DNA from: Pseudomonas sp. FeN3W
GTDB taxonomy: Bacteria > Pseudomonadota > Gammaproteobacteria > Pseudomonadales > Pseudomonadaceae
Direction of reading: 5' to 3'
DNA: 64,000 nucleotides
Assembly: GCA_030263805.2 (NCBI GenBank)
Contig: CP136010.1
Span: forward strand, 2,309,001-2,373,000
Shown here one piece after another: positions 16,773-25,438 of the stretch. The position numbers and the translations under genes were made by a program. How positions within the stretch are numbered: position 1 is the first letter of the stretch; every line of letters begins with the position of its first letter. The notes below the pieces were generated by a model, which saw nothing but the letters and a program-made list of their open reading frames with translations, was not told the origin of the DNA and did no database searches.

Positions 16773-17561
16773 TCAGCGCGGCCCGTCCAGCGGCGCCGCA
16801 GTGCCGAGTACCGCCTCCAGCTCCCTCGCCGCCGTGCGCATGGCCGGCACGAAGGTGAGCAGTTGCTCCATCGAACAGCGGATCACCGGCGCATGGCTGA
16901 ACAGGCAGGCGAGCAGTTCGCCACGCTCGTCGCGCACCGGCACCGCGCAGGCGACCATGCCGTCGATGAACTCCTCCGAATCGCTGCCCAGCTCCTCCTC
17001 GCGCACCCGCGCGAGGTCGTCGCGCAGGGCGCTGGGATCGGTGAGGGTATTGCGCGCCAGCTGGCGGATCGGCAGACGCGGAAGCACCCGCTCCAACTGC
17101 TCGGGGGGCAACGAGGCGAGGTAGAGCTTGCCGCTGGCGGTGCACCAGAGCGGCGTATGGCTGCCGATCGGCAGGTTGATCTGCAGCGGCCAGTTGGTCT
17201 GCACCCGGTCGAAATAGAGCATGTCCAGCCCGTCCGGGATCGCCAGCCCGCAGGTCTCGCCGATGGCCTCGGAGAGCTGACGCAGGATCGCCTGGCGCAA
17301 CGCCTTGTGCCGGCTGCTGCGCAGGATGTTCAGCGCCGCGACATGCAGGCGCTCACCCGGCAGCAGCCCGCCGCGCAGGCCGAACTGCAGGAAGCCTTCC
17401 TTCTCAAGCGTCTGCACCAGGCGGTGCGCGCTGGCTTTTGGGATATCCAGCCGCTCAGCCAGTGCGGTCGGGCTGAGCGGCTCGTTTGCCGCAGCGACCG
17501 CCTCGATGATTTCCAGCACACGGGTGATGGAAGAGCCTTTTTCGCGGGGAGTGCTGCGCAT
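16773..17561 (-). CDS. IclR family transcriptional regulator
   Basis: A 262-residue regulator with an N-terminal winged helix-turn-helix (residues 13-65, including LAERLDIPKASAHRLVQTLEKEG) and a C-terminal IclR effector-binding domain (about 90-250). It is the last gene of an ADH-mmsA-iclR operon, 91 bases after mmsA. Two GAGAC-N5-GTCTC palindromes in the operon promoter are plausible targets, which would make it an autoregulated local repressor. Effector is unknown; a malonate- or methylmalonate-semialdehyde-related compound is a guess from the neighbours. Confidence 0.92.
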   Translation of the reverse strand: MRSTPREKGSSITRVLEIIEAVAAANEPLSPTALAERLDIPKASAHRLVQTLEKEGFLQFGLRGGLLPGERLHVAALNILRSSRHKALRQAILRQLSEAIGETCGLAIPDGLDMLYFDRVQTNWPLQINLPIGSHTPLWCTASGKLYLASLPPEQLERVLPRLPIRQLARNTLTDPSALRDDLARVREEELGSDSEEFIDGMVACAVPVRDERGELLACLFSHAPVIRCSMEQLLTFVPAMRTAARELEAVLGTAAPLDGPR

Positions 17562-17652
17562 CGTCTGCCTTGTCGTTCATTGAAGATGGACGCCCCGCAG
17601 GGCGCCCCGGAGTGTAGCGACCGGCACCGCCAGTGCAACGGTGCCGCGCGGG

Positions 17653-19155
17653 TCACTTCATGGTCGGCATGGCGAACTCCGCACCGGCGCGGATACCGGT
17701 GGGCCAGCGCCGGGTCACGGTCTTCATGCGGGTGAAGAAGCGCACCCCGTCCGGGCCGTGCATGTTCAGCGGGCCGAACACCGAGCGCTTCCAGCCGCCG
17801 AAGCAGTGAAAGGCCATCGGCACCGGGATCGGCACGTTGACGCCGACCATGCCGACCTTGACGTTCTCCTCGAACTGCCGCGCGGTATCGCCGTCGCGGG
17901 TGAAGATCGAGGTGCCGTTGCCGTATTCGTGATCGTTGATCAGCTGCAACGCCTCGTCGAACGATGCAACCCGCACCACGGCCAGCACCGGGCCGAAGAT
18001 TTCCTCCTGGTAGATGCGCATGTCCGGAGTGACCCGGTCGAACAACGTCGGGCCGACATAGAAGCCGTTCTCATGGCCCTCGACCTTGATGCCGCGACCG
18101 TCGCAGACCAGCGTTGCGCCCTCTTCCACGCCCAGATCGATGTAGCCGCTGACCTTCTGCTGGTGCTCGCGGGTCACCAGCGGGCCCATGTGCGGCTCGG
18201 GCTCGACGCCCAGGCCCGGACCGGTGCGCATCTGGCTGATTTCGCCTTTGAGCATTTCGACCAGCTTGTCAGCCACCTCGTCGCCGACACACACCGCGAC
18301 GGAAATCGCCATGCAGCGCTCGCCCGCCGAGCCGTAGGCCGCGCCCATCAGCGAGCTGACCACCTGCTGCGGATCGGCGTCAGGCATCACCACCATGTGG
18401 TTCTTCGCCCCGCCCAGGGCCTGGCAACGCTTGCCGTGGGCCGAGGCGGTGGCATAGATGTATTCGGCGATCGGCGTCGAGCCGACGAAGCTCACCGACT
18501 GCACACGCTCATCGGTGAGCAGCACGTCCACCGCTTCCTTGTCGCCGTTGACGATGTTCAGCACGCCGGCCGGCAGCCCGGCTTCGGCCAGCAGCTCGCC
18601 GATCAGCATGGTCGCGCTGGGGTCCTTTTCCGAGGGTTTCAAGACGAAGGTATTCCCGCAGGCGATGGCCACCGGCAGCATCCACAGCGGCACCATCGCC
18701 GGGAAGTTGAACGGGGTGATGCCGGCGCAGACGCCCAGCGGCTGCATCAGCGAGTTCGAATCGATGTCGCGGCCGACGTTGGAAGAAAACTCGCCCTTGA
18801 GCAGGTGCGGGATGCCGCAGGCGAACTCCACCACTTCCAGCCCGCGGGTCACTTCGCCCTGAGCGTCGGAAAAGACCTTGCCGTGCTCGCTGGTGATCAG
18901 CCGGGCGACGTCGTCGCGACGTTTTTCGAGCAGTTCCTTGAAACGAAACATGACCCGCGCGCGCACCAGCGGCGGCGTCTTCGACCAGCCGTCGAAGGCG
19001 GCCTGGGCAGCGGCGATCGCTTCGCGGGTCTCGTCCGCCGAGGATAGCGAGACATACAGGCGCGGCTCGCCGGTGGCCGGGTTGTAGACGGTGGCGTGGC
19101 GCTCGGAGCGGCCGGCGACGGCCTCGTTGTTGATCAGATTGCCGAGGGTCTGCAT
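17653..19155 (-). CDS. mmsA: CoA-acylating methylmalonate-semialdehyde dehydrogenase
   Basis: Oxidises methylmalonate or malonate semialdehyde with NAD and CoA to propionyl-CoA or acetyl-CoA. The 500 residues match MmsA/IolA. The catalytic cysteine is Cys281 in AGERCMAISV, and the Rossmann segment includes KPSEKDPSATM near 173. It lies four bases downstream of the Fe-ADH gene. Valine or inositol genes are absent nearby, and the alcohol dehydrogenase partner suggests use on a C3 compound such as 3-hydroxypropionate or propanediol; that pairing is inference. The gene symbol refers to the family, not to a proven valine pathway role. Confidence 0.93.
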   Translation of the reverse strand: MQTLGNLINNEAVAGRSERHATVYNPATGEPRLYVSLSSADETREAIAAAQAAFDGWSKTPPLVRARVMFRFKELLEKRRDDVARLITSEHGKVFSDAQGEVTRGLEVVEFACGIPHLLKGEFSSNVGRDIDSNSLMQPLGVCAGITPFNFPAMVPLWMLPVAIACGNTFVLKPSEKDPSATMLIGELLAEAGLPAGVLNIVNGDKEAVDVLLTDERVQSVSFVGSTPIAEYIYATASAHGKRCQALGGAKNHMVVMPDADPQQVVSSLMGAAYGSAGERCMAISVAVCVGDEVADKLVEMLKGEISQMRTGPGLGVEPEPHMGPLVTREHQQKVSGYIDLGVEEGATLVCDGRGIKVEGHENGFYVGPTLFDRVTPDMRIYQEEIFGPVLAVVRVASFDEALQLINDHEYGNGTSIFTRDGDTARQFEENVKVGMVGVNVPIPVPMAFHCFGGWKRSVFGPLNMHGPDGVRFFTRMKTVTRRWPTGIRAGAEFAMPTMK

Positions 19156-19159
19156 GGCT

Positions 19160-20332
19160 TCACTCCTGGTTCCAGACGGTTTCGTAGAGGTCGATGATTT
19201 CCGCTTCCGTGGGCACCCGCGGGTTGTTGCCCGGCGAGCCGGAGGCCAGCGCCTGACGCGCCATGGTCTCTCGCAGCTCGAAGAAGCGTTCGCGGGTGAT
19301 GCCGAACTGTTCCGGGCTCGGCACTTTCAGTTCCTGATTGATTGCGCGCAGTTCGGCGAGCAGTTTGTCGTTGGCCACCTCGACGCTATCGGTCTGCGCG
19401 GCGACGCCCATGGCCCGCGCGCAATCGGCGTAGCGCTCGGGCGCCGCGGGAATCGAGAAGGCGGTGATCGCCGGCAGCAGCATGGCGTTGGACAGCCCGT
19501 GCGGCACATGGAAGAAGGCGCCGATCGGCCGACTCATGCCGTGCACCAGCGCCACCGAGGCGTTGGAGAAGGCAATCCCGGCCAGGGTCGCGCCAAGCAT
19601 CATGGCCTCGCGCGCGGCGCGGTTGTCCGGCTCGTGGAAAGCCGCGCGCAGGTTCGGCGCCAGTAGGCGCATGGCCTCCAGCGCCTGGGCATCGCTGTAG
19701 AGGCTGGCCTTGCGACTGACATAGGCTTCGATGGCGTGGGTCAGCGCGTCGATGCCGGTGTCGGCGGTGACCCGCGGCGGCAGCGAGAGGGTCAGCTCGT
19801 AATCGATCAGCGCGGCGATGGGCATGAAGCCGAGGCCCGCGCAGAGCATTTTCTCGTCGCTGGTCTCGTCGGTGATGATGGTGAAGCGCGTCGCCTCCGA
19901 GCCGGTGCCGGCGGTGGTGGGAATGGCGATCAGCGGCAGGCCGGCTTCGCTGACGTCGCGTGGGAAGCGGTAGTCGCGCATCTCGCCGCCGAACTTGCCG
20001 AGGATACCTATTGCCTTGGCCGAATCGATCGGGCTGCCGCCGCCGAGGGCGACGATGGAGTCGAAGTCGCCCTGGCGGACCATCTCGACGCCGGCGCGGA
20101 TCGACGCGGCGGTGGGTTCGGGCAGGGTATCGGCGAAACACTGGCTGGCGATGCCGGCCTCTTCCAGTTGCCCGGCGATGCGCGCGACATAGCCGAGCTC
20201 GACCATCATGCGGTCGGTGACGATCAGCGGGCGATTGCAGCCCAGCTCCTGCAACACGCGGGCGAGTTGCTGGCTGGCGCCGGCGCCGACTTCCATCAGG
20301 CGCGGCAGAACGATGCGATGAGTCATGGGCAC
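19160..20332 (-). CDS. Iron-containing alcohol dehydrogenase
   Basis: A 390-residue type III (iron-dependent) alcohol dehydrogenase. Visible elements: NAD-binding ALGGGSPIDSAKAIG (about residues 96-110), PTTAGTGSEAT near 138, and metal-ligand regions DALTHAIEAYVS and VHGMSRPIGAFFHVPHG with three histidines. It is the first gene of the operon with mmsA and iclR, expressed from a promoter flanked by two palindromes. Given MmsA downstream it may convert a hydroxyacid or diol to a semialdehyde; the substrate cannot be fixed from sequence. Confidence 0.9.
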   Translation of the reverse strand: MPMTHRIVLPRLMEVGAGASQQLARVLQELGCNRPLIVTDRMMVELGYVARIAGQLEEAGIASQCFADTLPEPTAASIRAGVEMVRQGDFDSIVALGGGSPIDSAKAIGILGKFGGEMRDYRFPRDVSEAGLPLIAIPTTAGTGSEATRFTIITDETSDEKMLCAGLGFMPIAALIDYELTLSLPPRVTADTGIDALTHAIEAYVSRKASLYSDAQALEAMRLLAPNLRAAFHEPDNRAAREAMMLGATLAGIAFSNASVALVHGMSRPIGAFFHVPHGLSNAMLLPAITAFSIPAAPERYADCARAMGVAAQTDSVEVANDKLLAELRAINQELKVPSPEQFGITRERFFELRETMARQALASGSPGNNPRVPTEAEIIDLYETVWNQE

Positions 20333-20375
20333 TCTCCGAAAATGGACTGCCTGAAGACCTGGCAGCTTCTTATTT

Positions 20376-20392
20376 TGAGACTTTATGTCTCA
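20376..20392 (-). promoter_or_regulatory. Operator 1 of the ADH-mmsA-iclR operon
   Basis: TGAGAC-TTTAT-GTCTCA, a perfect 6-bp palindrome with a five-base spacer. It starts about 12 bases after the predicted -10, in the initially transcribed region, a repressing position. It shares GAGAC-N5-GTCTC with a second site at 20442-20456. Confidence 0.6.
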
Positions 20393-20403
20393 CTATGCAT
20401 TGG

Positions 20404-20433
20404 AGATTAGGTAGTGCAGGCAGCCGCCGTCAA
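20404..20433 (-). promoter_or_regulatory. Sigma-70 type promoter of the ADH-mmsA-iclR operon
   Basis: On the minus strand, -35 TTGACG (20433-20428), an 18-base spacer, and -10 TAATCT (20409-20404). It is framed by the two GAGAC-N5-GTCTC palindromes and lies 72 bases before the ADH start codon. Confidence 0.6.
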
Positions 20434-20441
20434 CCTGAAAC

Positions 20442-20456
20442 GAGACCTTTCGTCTC
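20442..20456 (-). promoter_or_regulatory. Operator 2 of the ADH-mmsA-iclR operon
   Basis: GAGAC-CTTTC-GTCTC, the same 5-bp arms and spacer length as operator 1, located just upstream of the -35. Centre-to-centre distance to operator 1 is 65 bases, near six helical turns, which would suit looping or cooperative binding by a tetrameric IclR protein. Confidence 0.6.
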
Positions 20457-20490
20457 AGGGGGTACAGGCTGTGCTTATTGGGAAACAGGA

Positions 20491-21072
20491 TCAGCGGGCG
20501 CGCAGACGATCGCGAAGTTGAGTCGATTGCTGACGAAGGCGATCACGTGCGGAAAGCACACCGGTCCGCGCCTGGGCATCCAGGCCCTGCATGTCAGCCT
20601 CGACATTGAGCAGCACGGCATCGACGCAGGCACTCAGCAACGGCACCGCCGCCTCGACATCACAGCGCAGCGACGACTCGACCATCGGCAAGGCGCGCTC
20701 GGCGATGCCCAGCGCCTCGACGCAGGCATGCGCCGTCGCCAGCGGCACCGCACAGGCCTGCCGCGACAGGTCAGGCGCCCGGCCCTCGTCGTCCTTCAGG
20801 TATTCGGCAAAGACCGCCACGTCGTCAGCGGCGAAGGCACCGGGACGACCCAGCAGCGAGCGAGCTTCGACCAGCAGCGCGCCACAGCAAGCATCGCCAT
20901 GTGCGGCGCTGACTCGCAGCGCCTTGACGATCAGCGCCACAGCGAGATCGGCACTGACCGCGGTTACCGCACCGCAACCGGGCAGCGCGCGCTCGGCCAC
21001 GGCGTGGCGAAACTGCGCAAGGCTCAGCTGCCAGAGCCCCTGCCCCGCGCCCGGCCGGTCGGCTTCGTCCAT
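20491..21072 (-). CDS. Cyclodeaminase/cyclohydrolase family protein
   Basis: A 193-residue protein resembling the formiminotransferase-cyclodeaminase C-terminal family (FchA-like), which handles methenyl- or formimino-tetrahydrofolate. The sequence is helical, with GCGAVTAVSADLAVALIVKAL near residues 31-51 matching the family's glycine/alanine-rich N-terminal segment. The ATG overlaps the gap stop in TGATG, so translation is probably coupled to GAPDH. No histidine-degradation or glycine-cleavage genes are near. The assignment is from family pattern only, and the link with a glycolytic enzyme is unexplained. Confidence 0.72.
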   Translation of the reverse strand: MDEADRPGAGQGLWQLSLAQFRHAVAERALPGCGAVTAVSADLAVALIVKALRVSAAHGDACCGALLVEARSLLGRPGAFAADDVAVFAEYLKDDEGRAPDLSRQACAVPLATAHACVEALGIAERALPMVESSLRCDVEAAVPLLSACVDAVLLNVEADMQGLDAQARTGVLSARDRLRQQSTQLRDRLRAR

Positions 21073-22082
21073 CAGGCCGGCTTGGCTCCGTCCCAGTGCA
21101 GCAGCACATCGAGCATGCGGTTGGAGAAGCCCCATTCGTTGTCGTACCAGGCCATCACCTTGACCAGCTCACCCTGCACGCGGGTCTGGCTGAGGTCGGC
21201 GACGCAGGAAGCCGGATAGCCGTTGAAGTCGCAGGAGACCAGCGCTTCCTCGTTGCACTCCATGACACCGGCCGGCATCTTTTGCGCACCTTCGCGCAGG
21301 ATCTGATTGATCGCCTCGACGCTGTCCGGCGCGTTCTCAGCGATGAAGGTCAGGTCGACCAGCGAGACGTTCGGCGTCGGCACCCGCACCGAGAGGCCGT
21401 CCAGACGCCCGGCCAGCTCCGGCAGCACCAGGCCGATAGCCTTGGCCGCACCGGTGGTGGACGGAATCATCGACAACGCCGCGGCGCGCGCGCGGTAGAG
21501 ATCGCTGTGCGCCTTGTCCAGCAGGTTCTGGTCGTTGGTGTAGGAATGCACAGTGTTGAGCAGGCCCTGACGAATGCCGACTGCCTCGTGCAGCACCTTG
21601 GCCAGCGGCGCCAGGCAATTGGTGGTGCAGGAGGCATTGGAGACGACGCGCTGATCGCCGAGCAGCTGGTGGTTCACGCCGTAGACCACGGTCAGGTCGC
21701 CGCCATCCAGCGGGTGCGAGGCGAATACCCGACCTGCGCCCGCCTGTAGATGCTGCTCGATCAGCGCACGTTTCTTGAACTTGCCGGTGCACTCCAGCAC
21801 CACATCCACGCCCAACTCCTTCCACGGCAGCTGGGTTGCATCGCGCTCGGCCAGCAGGCGGATCGCTTGGCCGCGCACCACCATTGACTCACCGTCCAGT
21901 TCCACCGGTTCGGGAAAGCGACCGAAGGTCGAATCGAAGCGCGTCAGATGCACCAGCGTTTTGTGGTCGCTGAGATCGTTGATGGCAACGACCTGTACCC
22001 GATCCTGCAATCCACGCTCGAACAGCGCTCGTACGACGGCGCGACCAATACGTCCATACCCATTGATGGCAATACGCAGCAT
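21072..22082 (-). CDS. gap: Glyceraldehyde-3-phosphate dehydrogenase, type I
   Basis: Phosphorylating GAPDH of 336 residues. NAD-binding INGYGRIGRAVVRAL at 6-20, Asp36 after the second strand (VAIND), catalytic Cys152 in SNASCTTNC and His179 in TVHSYTNDQ. The sequence is more like GapA (SYTNDQN, SMIPSTTGAAKAIGLVLPELAG) than erythrose-4-phosphate dehydrogenase Epd. Some positions deviate from the usual, such as FASHPLDGGD where ISAPSKD is typical. The ATG at 22082 has GAGGAG upstream. It is divergent from a GH13 operon and translationally coupled to a cyclodeaminase gene, not in a glycolytic cluster, so it is probably a second copy. Confidence 0.9.
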   Translation of the reverse strand: MLRIAINGYGRIGRAVVRALFERGLQDRVQVVAINDLSDHKTLVHLTRFDSTFGRFPEPVELDGESMVVRGQAIRLLAERDATQLPWKELGVDVVLECTGKFKKRALIEQHLQAGAGRVFASHPLDGGDLTVVYGVNHQLLGDQRVVSNASCTTNCLAPLAKVLHEAVGIRQGLLNTVHSYTNDQNLLDKAHSDLYRARAAALSMIPSTTGAAKAIGLVLPELAGRLDGLSVRVPTPNVSLVDLTFIAENAPDSVEAINQILREGAQKMPAGVMECNEEALVSCDFNGYPASCVADLSQTRVQGELVKVMAWYDNEWGFSNRMLDVLLHWDGAKPA

Positions 22083-22270
22083 GGCAAATCTCCTCGGAGG
22101 GGGTTGAAAGTCAGTAGTTAGCTTAGGCGGAGTATCCACCCTTGCGTTCATCGCCGAACGACCAGGATCAATTAAGTGGCGAACCCATGTGCCGTTGGCC
22201 AGTCGTAAACCTGACGAGGCGGCGGTGCAGGGCCGGCCGCGACCTGAGGCAAATCAGGGGGTGCGTAGCA

Positions 22271-23806
22271 ATGAGCGAGACAACCCGAACACCGTGGTGG
22301 ATGGGCGCGACCGTTTATCAGATCTACCCGCGATCCTTCGCCGACAGCAACGGCGACGGCATTGGCGACCTCAATGGCGTGCTGCGCCACCTCGATCATC
22401 TGCAGCAGCTGGGCGTCGATGCCCTCTGGCTATCGCCGATTTTTTGCTCACCGATGGCCGACGCCGGCTACGACATCAGCGACTATTGCGATATCGATCC
22501 GCTGTTCGGTTCGCTGGACGATATCGACCGGCTGATCACCGAAGCCCATGCGCGCGATATCCGTGTGCTGCTGGACTTCGTGCCCAATCACACCTCGGAT
22601 GAGCATCCCTGGTTCGTCGAGTCGCGCAGTTCGCGGGACAGCCCCAAGCGCGACTGGTACATCTGGCGTGACCAGCCGAACAACTGGCGCGCCGCGCTGG
22701 GTGCCGGCAGCGCCTGGACGTGGGACGAGCACACCCAGCAGTACTACCTGCACCTGTTCCTGGCCAAGCAGCCGGACCTCAACTGGCGCAACCCCGAGGT
22801 GGTCGAGGCCATGCACGACGTGCTGCGCTTCTGGCTCGACCGCGGCGTGGACGGCTTTCGTATCGACGTCATTCATTGCACCGGCAAGGACCCGAGCTTC
22901 GCCGACGACCCGCGCTGCGGGGCTGGCCAGCCGCTGTCGGACTTCAACGATCAGCCTTACAGCCACGAAGTCCTGCGCGGCCTGCGCAAGTTGGTCGACA
23001 GCTATCCCGGTAATCGCATGCTGGTGGGCGAGGTGAACATCCGCTCCACCGAACGCGTGCTGCAGTACTACGGCGCCGGCGACGAGCTGCACCTGGCCTT
23101 CAACTTCAATCCGCTCGATGCGCCCTGGGACCCGGTGCTGTTTCGCACCTGCATCCGCGAGGTCGAACACTGGCTGCAACCCGCTGGCGCCTGGCCGACC
23201 TGGGTGCTGTCCAATCACGACAACGTGCGCCAGCGCAGCCGTTACCAGGGCTCCGAGCGCGCCTCACGGGCGGCTGCGGTAATGCTGCTCACCCTGCGCG
23301 GTACGCCGTTCATCTATCAGGGTGAGGAATTGGGGCTGGAAGACGCGGTTATTACCGCCGAAACCCGAACCGATCCGGGCGGCCGCGATGGTTGTCGCGC
23401 CCCGATTCCATGGCAGGCCCAACCGCCACATGGCTGGCAAGGTGCAGAACCCTGGCTGCCCTTCCCGCCTGACGCCAACGAGCTGGCAGCCGAGCGGCAG
23501 ACTGGTGAAGCGAACTCCATGTTCGCGCTCTACCAGCGCCTGCTGGCCGCTCGCAAAGCCAGCCCGGCGCTGCATCACGGCGATTTCGAAGAACTGGCCT
23601 CACACCCCGAAGTGCTTGCCTACCGCCGGCACTTGGGCGGCGATCAGCGACTGGTCTGCATCAACTTCTCCGACCAGCCCCACGCCCACCCGCACGCCGG
23701 AGAATGGCACCTCGAGATCGCCAGTGACGGCGTCGGTGAAGGCGCTCCCTACAACGGCACCCTTAACCCAGAGCAGGCCGTCGTGCTGCGCCCAACGGAG
23801 AACTGA
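22271..23806 (+). CDS. GH13 alpha-glucosidase (oligo-1,6-glucosidase-like)
   Basis: Cytoplasmic glycoside hydrolase of family 13, 511 residues, no signal peptide. Conserved regions: I DFVPNHTS (102-109), II GFRIDVIH with nucleophile Asp199, III LVGEVN with acid/base Glu254, and IV SNHDN with Asp317. The residue after the nucleophile is Val200; in characterised relatives Val here favours alpha-1,6 and Thr or Ala favours alpha-1,4 bonds, so isomaltose-type substrates are predicted. The Ca-site DSNGDGIGD is intact. It is first in an operon with a trehalose-synthase-like gene two bases downstream. Confidence 0.92.
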   Translation: MSETTRTPWWMGATVYQIYPRSFADSNGDGIGDLNGVLRHLDHLQQLGVDALWLSPIFCSPMADAGYDISDYCDIDPLFGSLDDIDRLITEAHARDIRVLLDFVPNHTSDEHPWFVESRSSRDSPKRDWYIWRDQPNNWRAALGAGSAWTWDEHTQQYYLHLFLAKQPDLNWRNPEVVEAMHDVLRFWLDRGVDGFRIDVIHCTGKDPSFADDPRCGAGQPLSDFNDQPYSHEVLRGLRKLVDSYPGNRMLVGEVNIRSTERVLQYYGAGDELHLAFNFNPLDAPWDPVLFRTCIREVEHWLQPAGAWPTWVLSNHDNVRQRSRYQGSERASRAAAVMLLTLRGTPFIYQGEELGLEDAVITAETRTDPGGRDGCRAPIPWQAQPPHGWQGAEPWLPFPPDANELAAERQTGEANSMFALYQRLLAARKASPALHHGDFEELASHPEVLAYRRHLGGDQRLVCINFSDQPHAHPHAGEWHLEIASDGVGEGAPYNGTLNPEQAVVLRPTEN

Positions 23807-23808
23807 GC

Positions 23809-25428
23809 ATGCGTCCACTCTGGTACCGCAACGCGGCGATCTATCAGATCGATCCCACCCTGTTTCGTGACAGTAATGGAGACGGCTGCGGCGATCTGCG
23901 CGGCATCACCGAGCGCCTCGACTACATTCGCGGCCTCGGCTGCACGGCCGTATGGCTGATGCCGTTCTATCAATCGCCATTCGACGACGCAGGCTACGAC
24001 ATCACTGACCATCTGCAGGTGGACAAACGCTTCGGTGATCTGGCCGACATCGTCGCGCTGCTGGAAAAGGCCGAAGAGCTGGGCCTGCACGTCATTATCG
24101 AAATGGTAGTGCAGCACACGTCCATCCAGCACAAATGGTTTCAGGAGGCGCGCCGTGACCGCGAGTCGCCCTATCGCGACTACTACATATGGGCCGACGA
24201 ACCCGACGACTTCATGGAGCCGATTTTCCCGACGGTCGAAGACAGCATCTGGACTTGGGACGAGGAAGCCGGCCAGTACTACCGCCACCTGTTCTACAAG
24301 CACGAGCCGGATCTTGACCTGACCAACCCGAAGGTCATCCACGAGATCGAGCGGATCATGTCGTTCTGGCTGCGTCTGGGTGTCTCCGGTTTCCGCATCG
24401 ACGCCGCGGTGCACATGGTGCGCCAGGCCGGCGGCGGCGAACTGGAAAAGGGCTACTGGCTACTCGAACACATGCGCGACTTCGTGACCATGCGCCGGCC
24501 CGAGACCGTGCTGCTCGGTGAGATCGACACTGATCCGGAAAAATACGTCGAATACTTCGGCGACGAAGCGGACCGCGTCACCCTGCTGCTGGATTTCTGG
24601 ACCAACAACCACCTGTTCCTGGCCCTGGCACGGCAGCAGGCCGAGCCACTGGTGCGCGCACTGAACAGCCAGCCGCTGCCGCCCAGCCATTCGCAATACG
24701 CGCTATGGATCCGCAACCACGACGAGCTGAGCCTCGACCGGCTGGAAGAGGATGAGCGCAAGGAAGTGATGGACACCTTCGCCCCTGACGAGAACATGCG
24801 CGCCTACGATCGCGGCATTCGCCGGCGGCTCGCGCCGATGCTCGACGGCGACGAGCGACGCATCGCGGCCACTCATGCGTTGCTGTTCTCGCTGCCCGGC
24901 ACGCCGATCATCCGCTACGGCGAGGAAATCGGCATGGGCGATGACCTCGACCGCCCCGAGCGACTGGCCGTACGCACGCCCATGCAGTGGTCCAACGAAC
25001 CCAACGCCGGCTTTTCCTGCACCAAAGGTGAACTGGCCGCACCGGTGATCGACGAAGGCCCGTTCTCGTACGAGAAGATCAACGTGTTCGCACAAACCCT
25101 GCGCAGCGACTCGCTGATGGCGCGCACCGGCAACATGATCCGCACGCGCATAGGCCTGCGCGAGATCGGCATCGGCAAGCGCACAACGGTCGAGGTGAAC
25201 GACCCCGCCGTCTTTGCCATCCGCCACGACAACGGCTCGACGGTGCTGATGCTGGTCAATCTTGCCGACAAGGAAACCACCGTCGAGATCACCGCGGACG
25301 ACCTTCAGGACATGGTCGATGTGCTCGCCGACTGCGATTACGGGCAGCCGGAAGGTTCGCCGCTGAGGATTCGCCTCGGGCCCTACGGCTATCGCTGGTT
25401 GCGGCGCAAGCAGCAACTGTTCGGATGA
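23809..25428 (+). CDS. GH13 protein resembling trehalose synthase, atypical region I
   Basis: A 539-residue GH13 protein. The WIRNHDELSLDRL region IV (Asp305), the RIRRRLAPMLDGDERR-like segment, and the PGTPIIRYGEEIGMGDDLDRPERLAVRTPMQWS region resemble trehalose synthase (TreS), which interconverts maltose and trehalose. Nucleophile Asp198 (GFRIDAAVH) and Glu238 (LLGEID) are present. Region I, normally DxxxNH, reads EMVVQH (98-103), with Asp to Glu and Asn to Gln changes, and the N-terminus reads YQIDPTLF where YEVHVRAF-like sequence is usual. No fused maltokinase domain. Activity may differ from standard TreS; annotated here as TreS-like only. Confidence 0.82.
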   Translation: MRPLWYRNAAIYQIDPTLFRDSNGDGCGDLRGITERLDYIRGLGCTAVWLMPFYQSPFDDAGYDITDHLQVDKRFGDLADIVALLEKAEELGLHVIIEMVVQHTSIQHKWFQEARRDRESPYRDYYIWADEPDDFMEPIFPTVEDSIWTWDEEAGQYYRHLFYKHEPDLDLTNPKVIHEIERIMSFWLRLGVSGFRIDAAVHMVRQAGGGELEKGYWLLEHMRDFVTMRRPETVLLGEIDTDPEKYVEYFGDEADRVTLLLDFWTNNHLFLALARQQAEPLVRALNSQPLPPSHSQYALWIRNHDELSLDRLEEDERKEVMDTFAPDENMRAYDRGIRRRLAPMLDGDERRIAATHALLFSLPGTPIIRYGEEIGMGDDLDRPERLAVRTPMQWSNEPNAGFSCTKGELAAPVIDEGPFSYEKINVFAQTLRSDSLMARTGNMIRTRIGLREIGIGKRTTVEVNDPAVFAIRHDNGSTVLMLVNLADKETTVEITADDLQDMVDVLADCDYGQPEGSPLRIRLGPYGYRWLRRKQQLFG

Positions 25429-25438
25429 GGAGCGGCTG

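Noticed and set aside
22271..25428. A complete trehalose or maltose utilisation pathway
   Set aside because: No transporter, maltokinase, TreY/TreZ or regulator accompanies the two GH13 genes, and one has an atypical active-site region.
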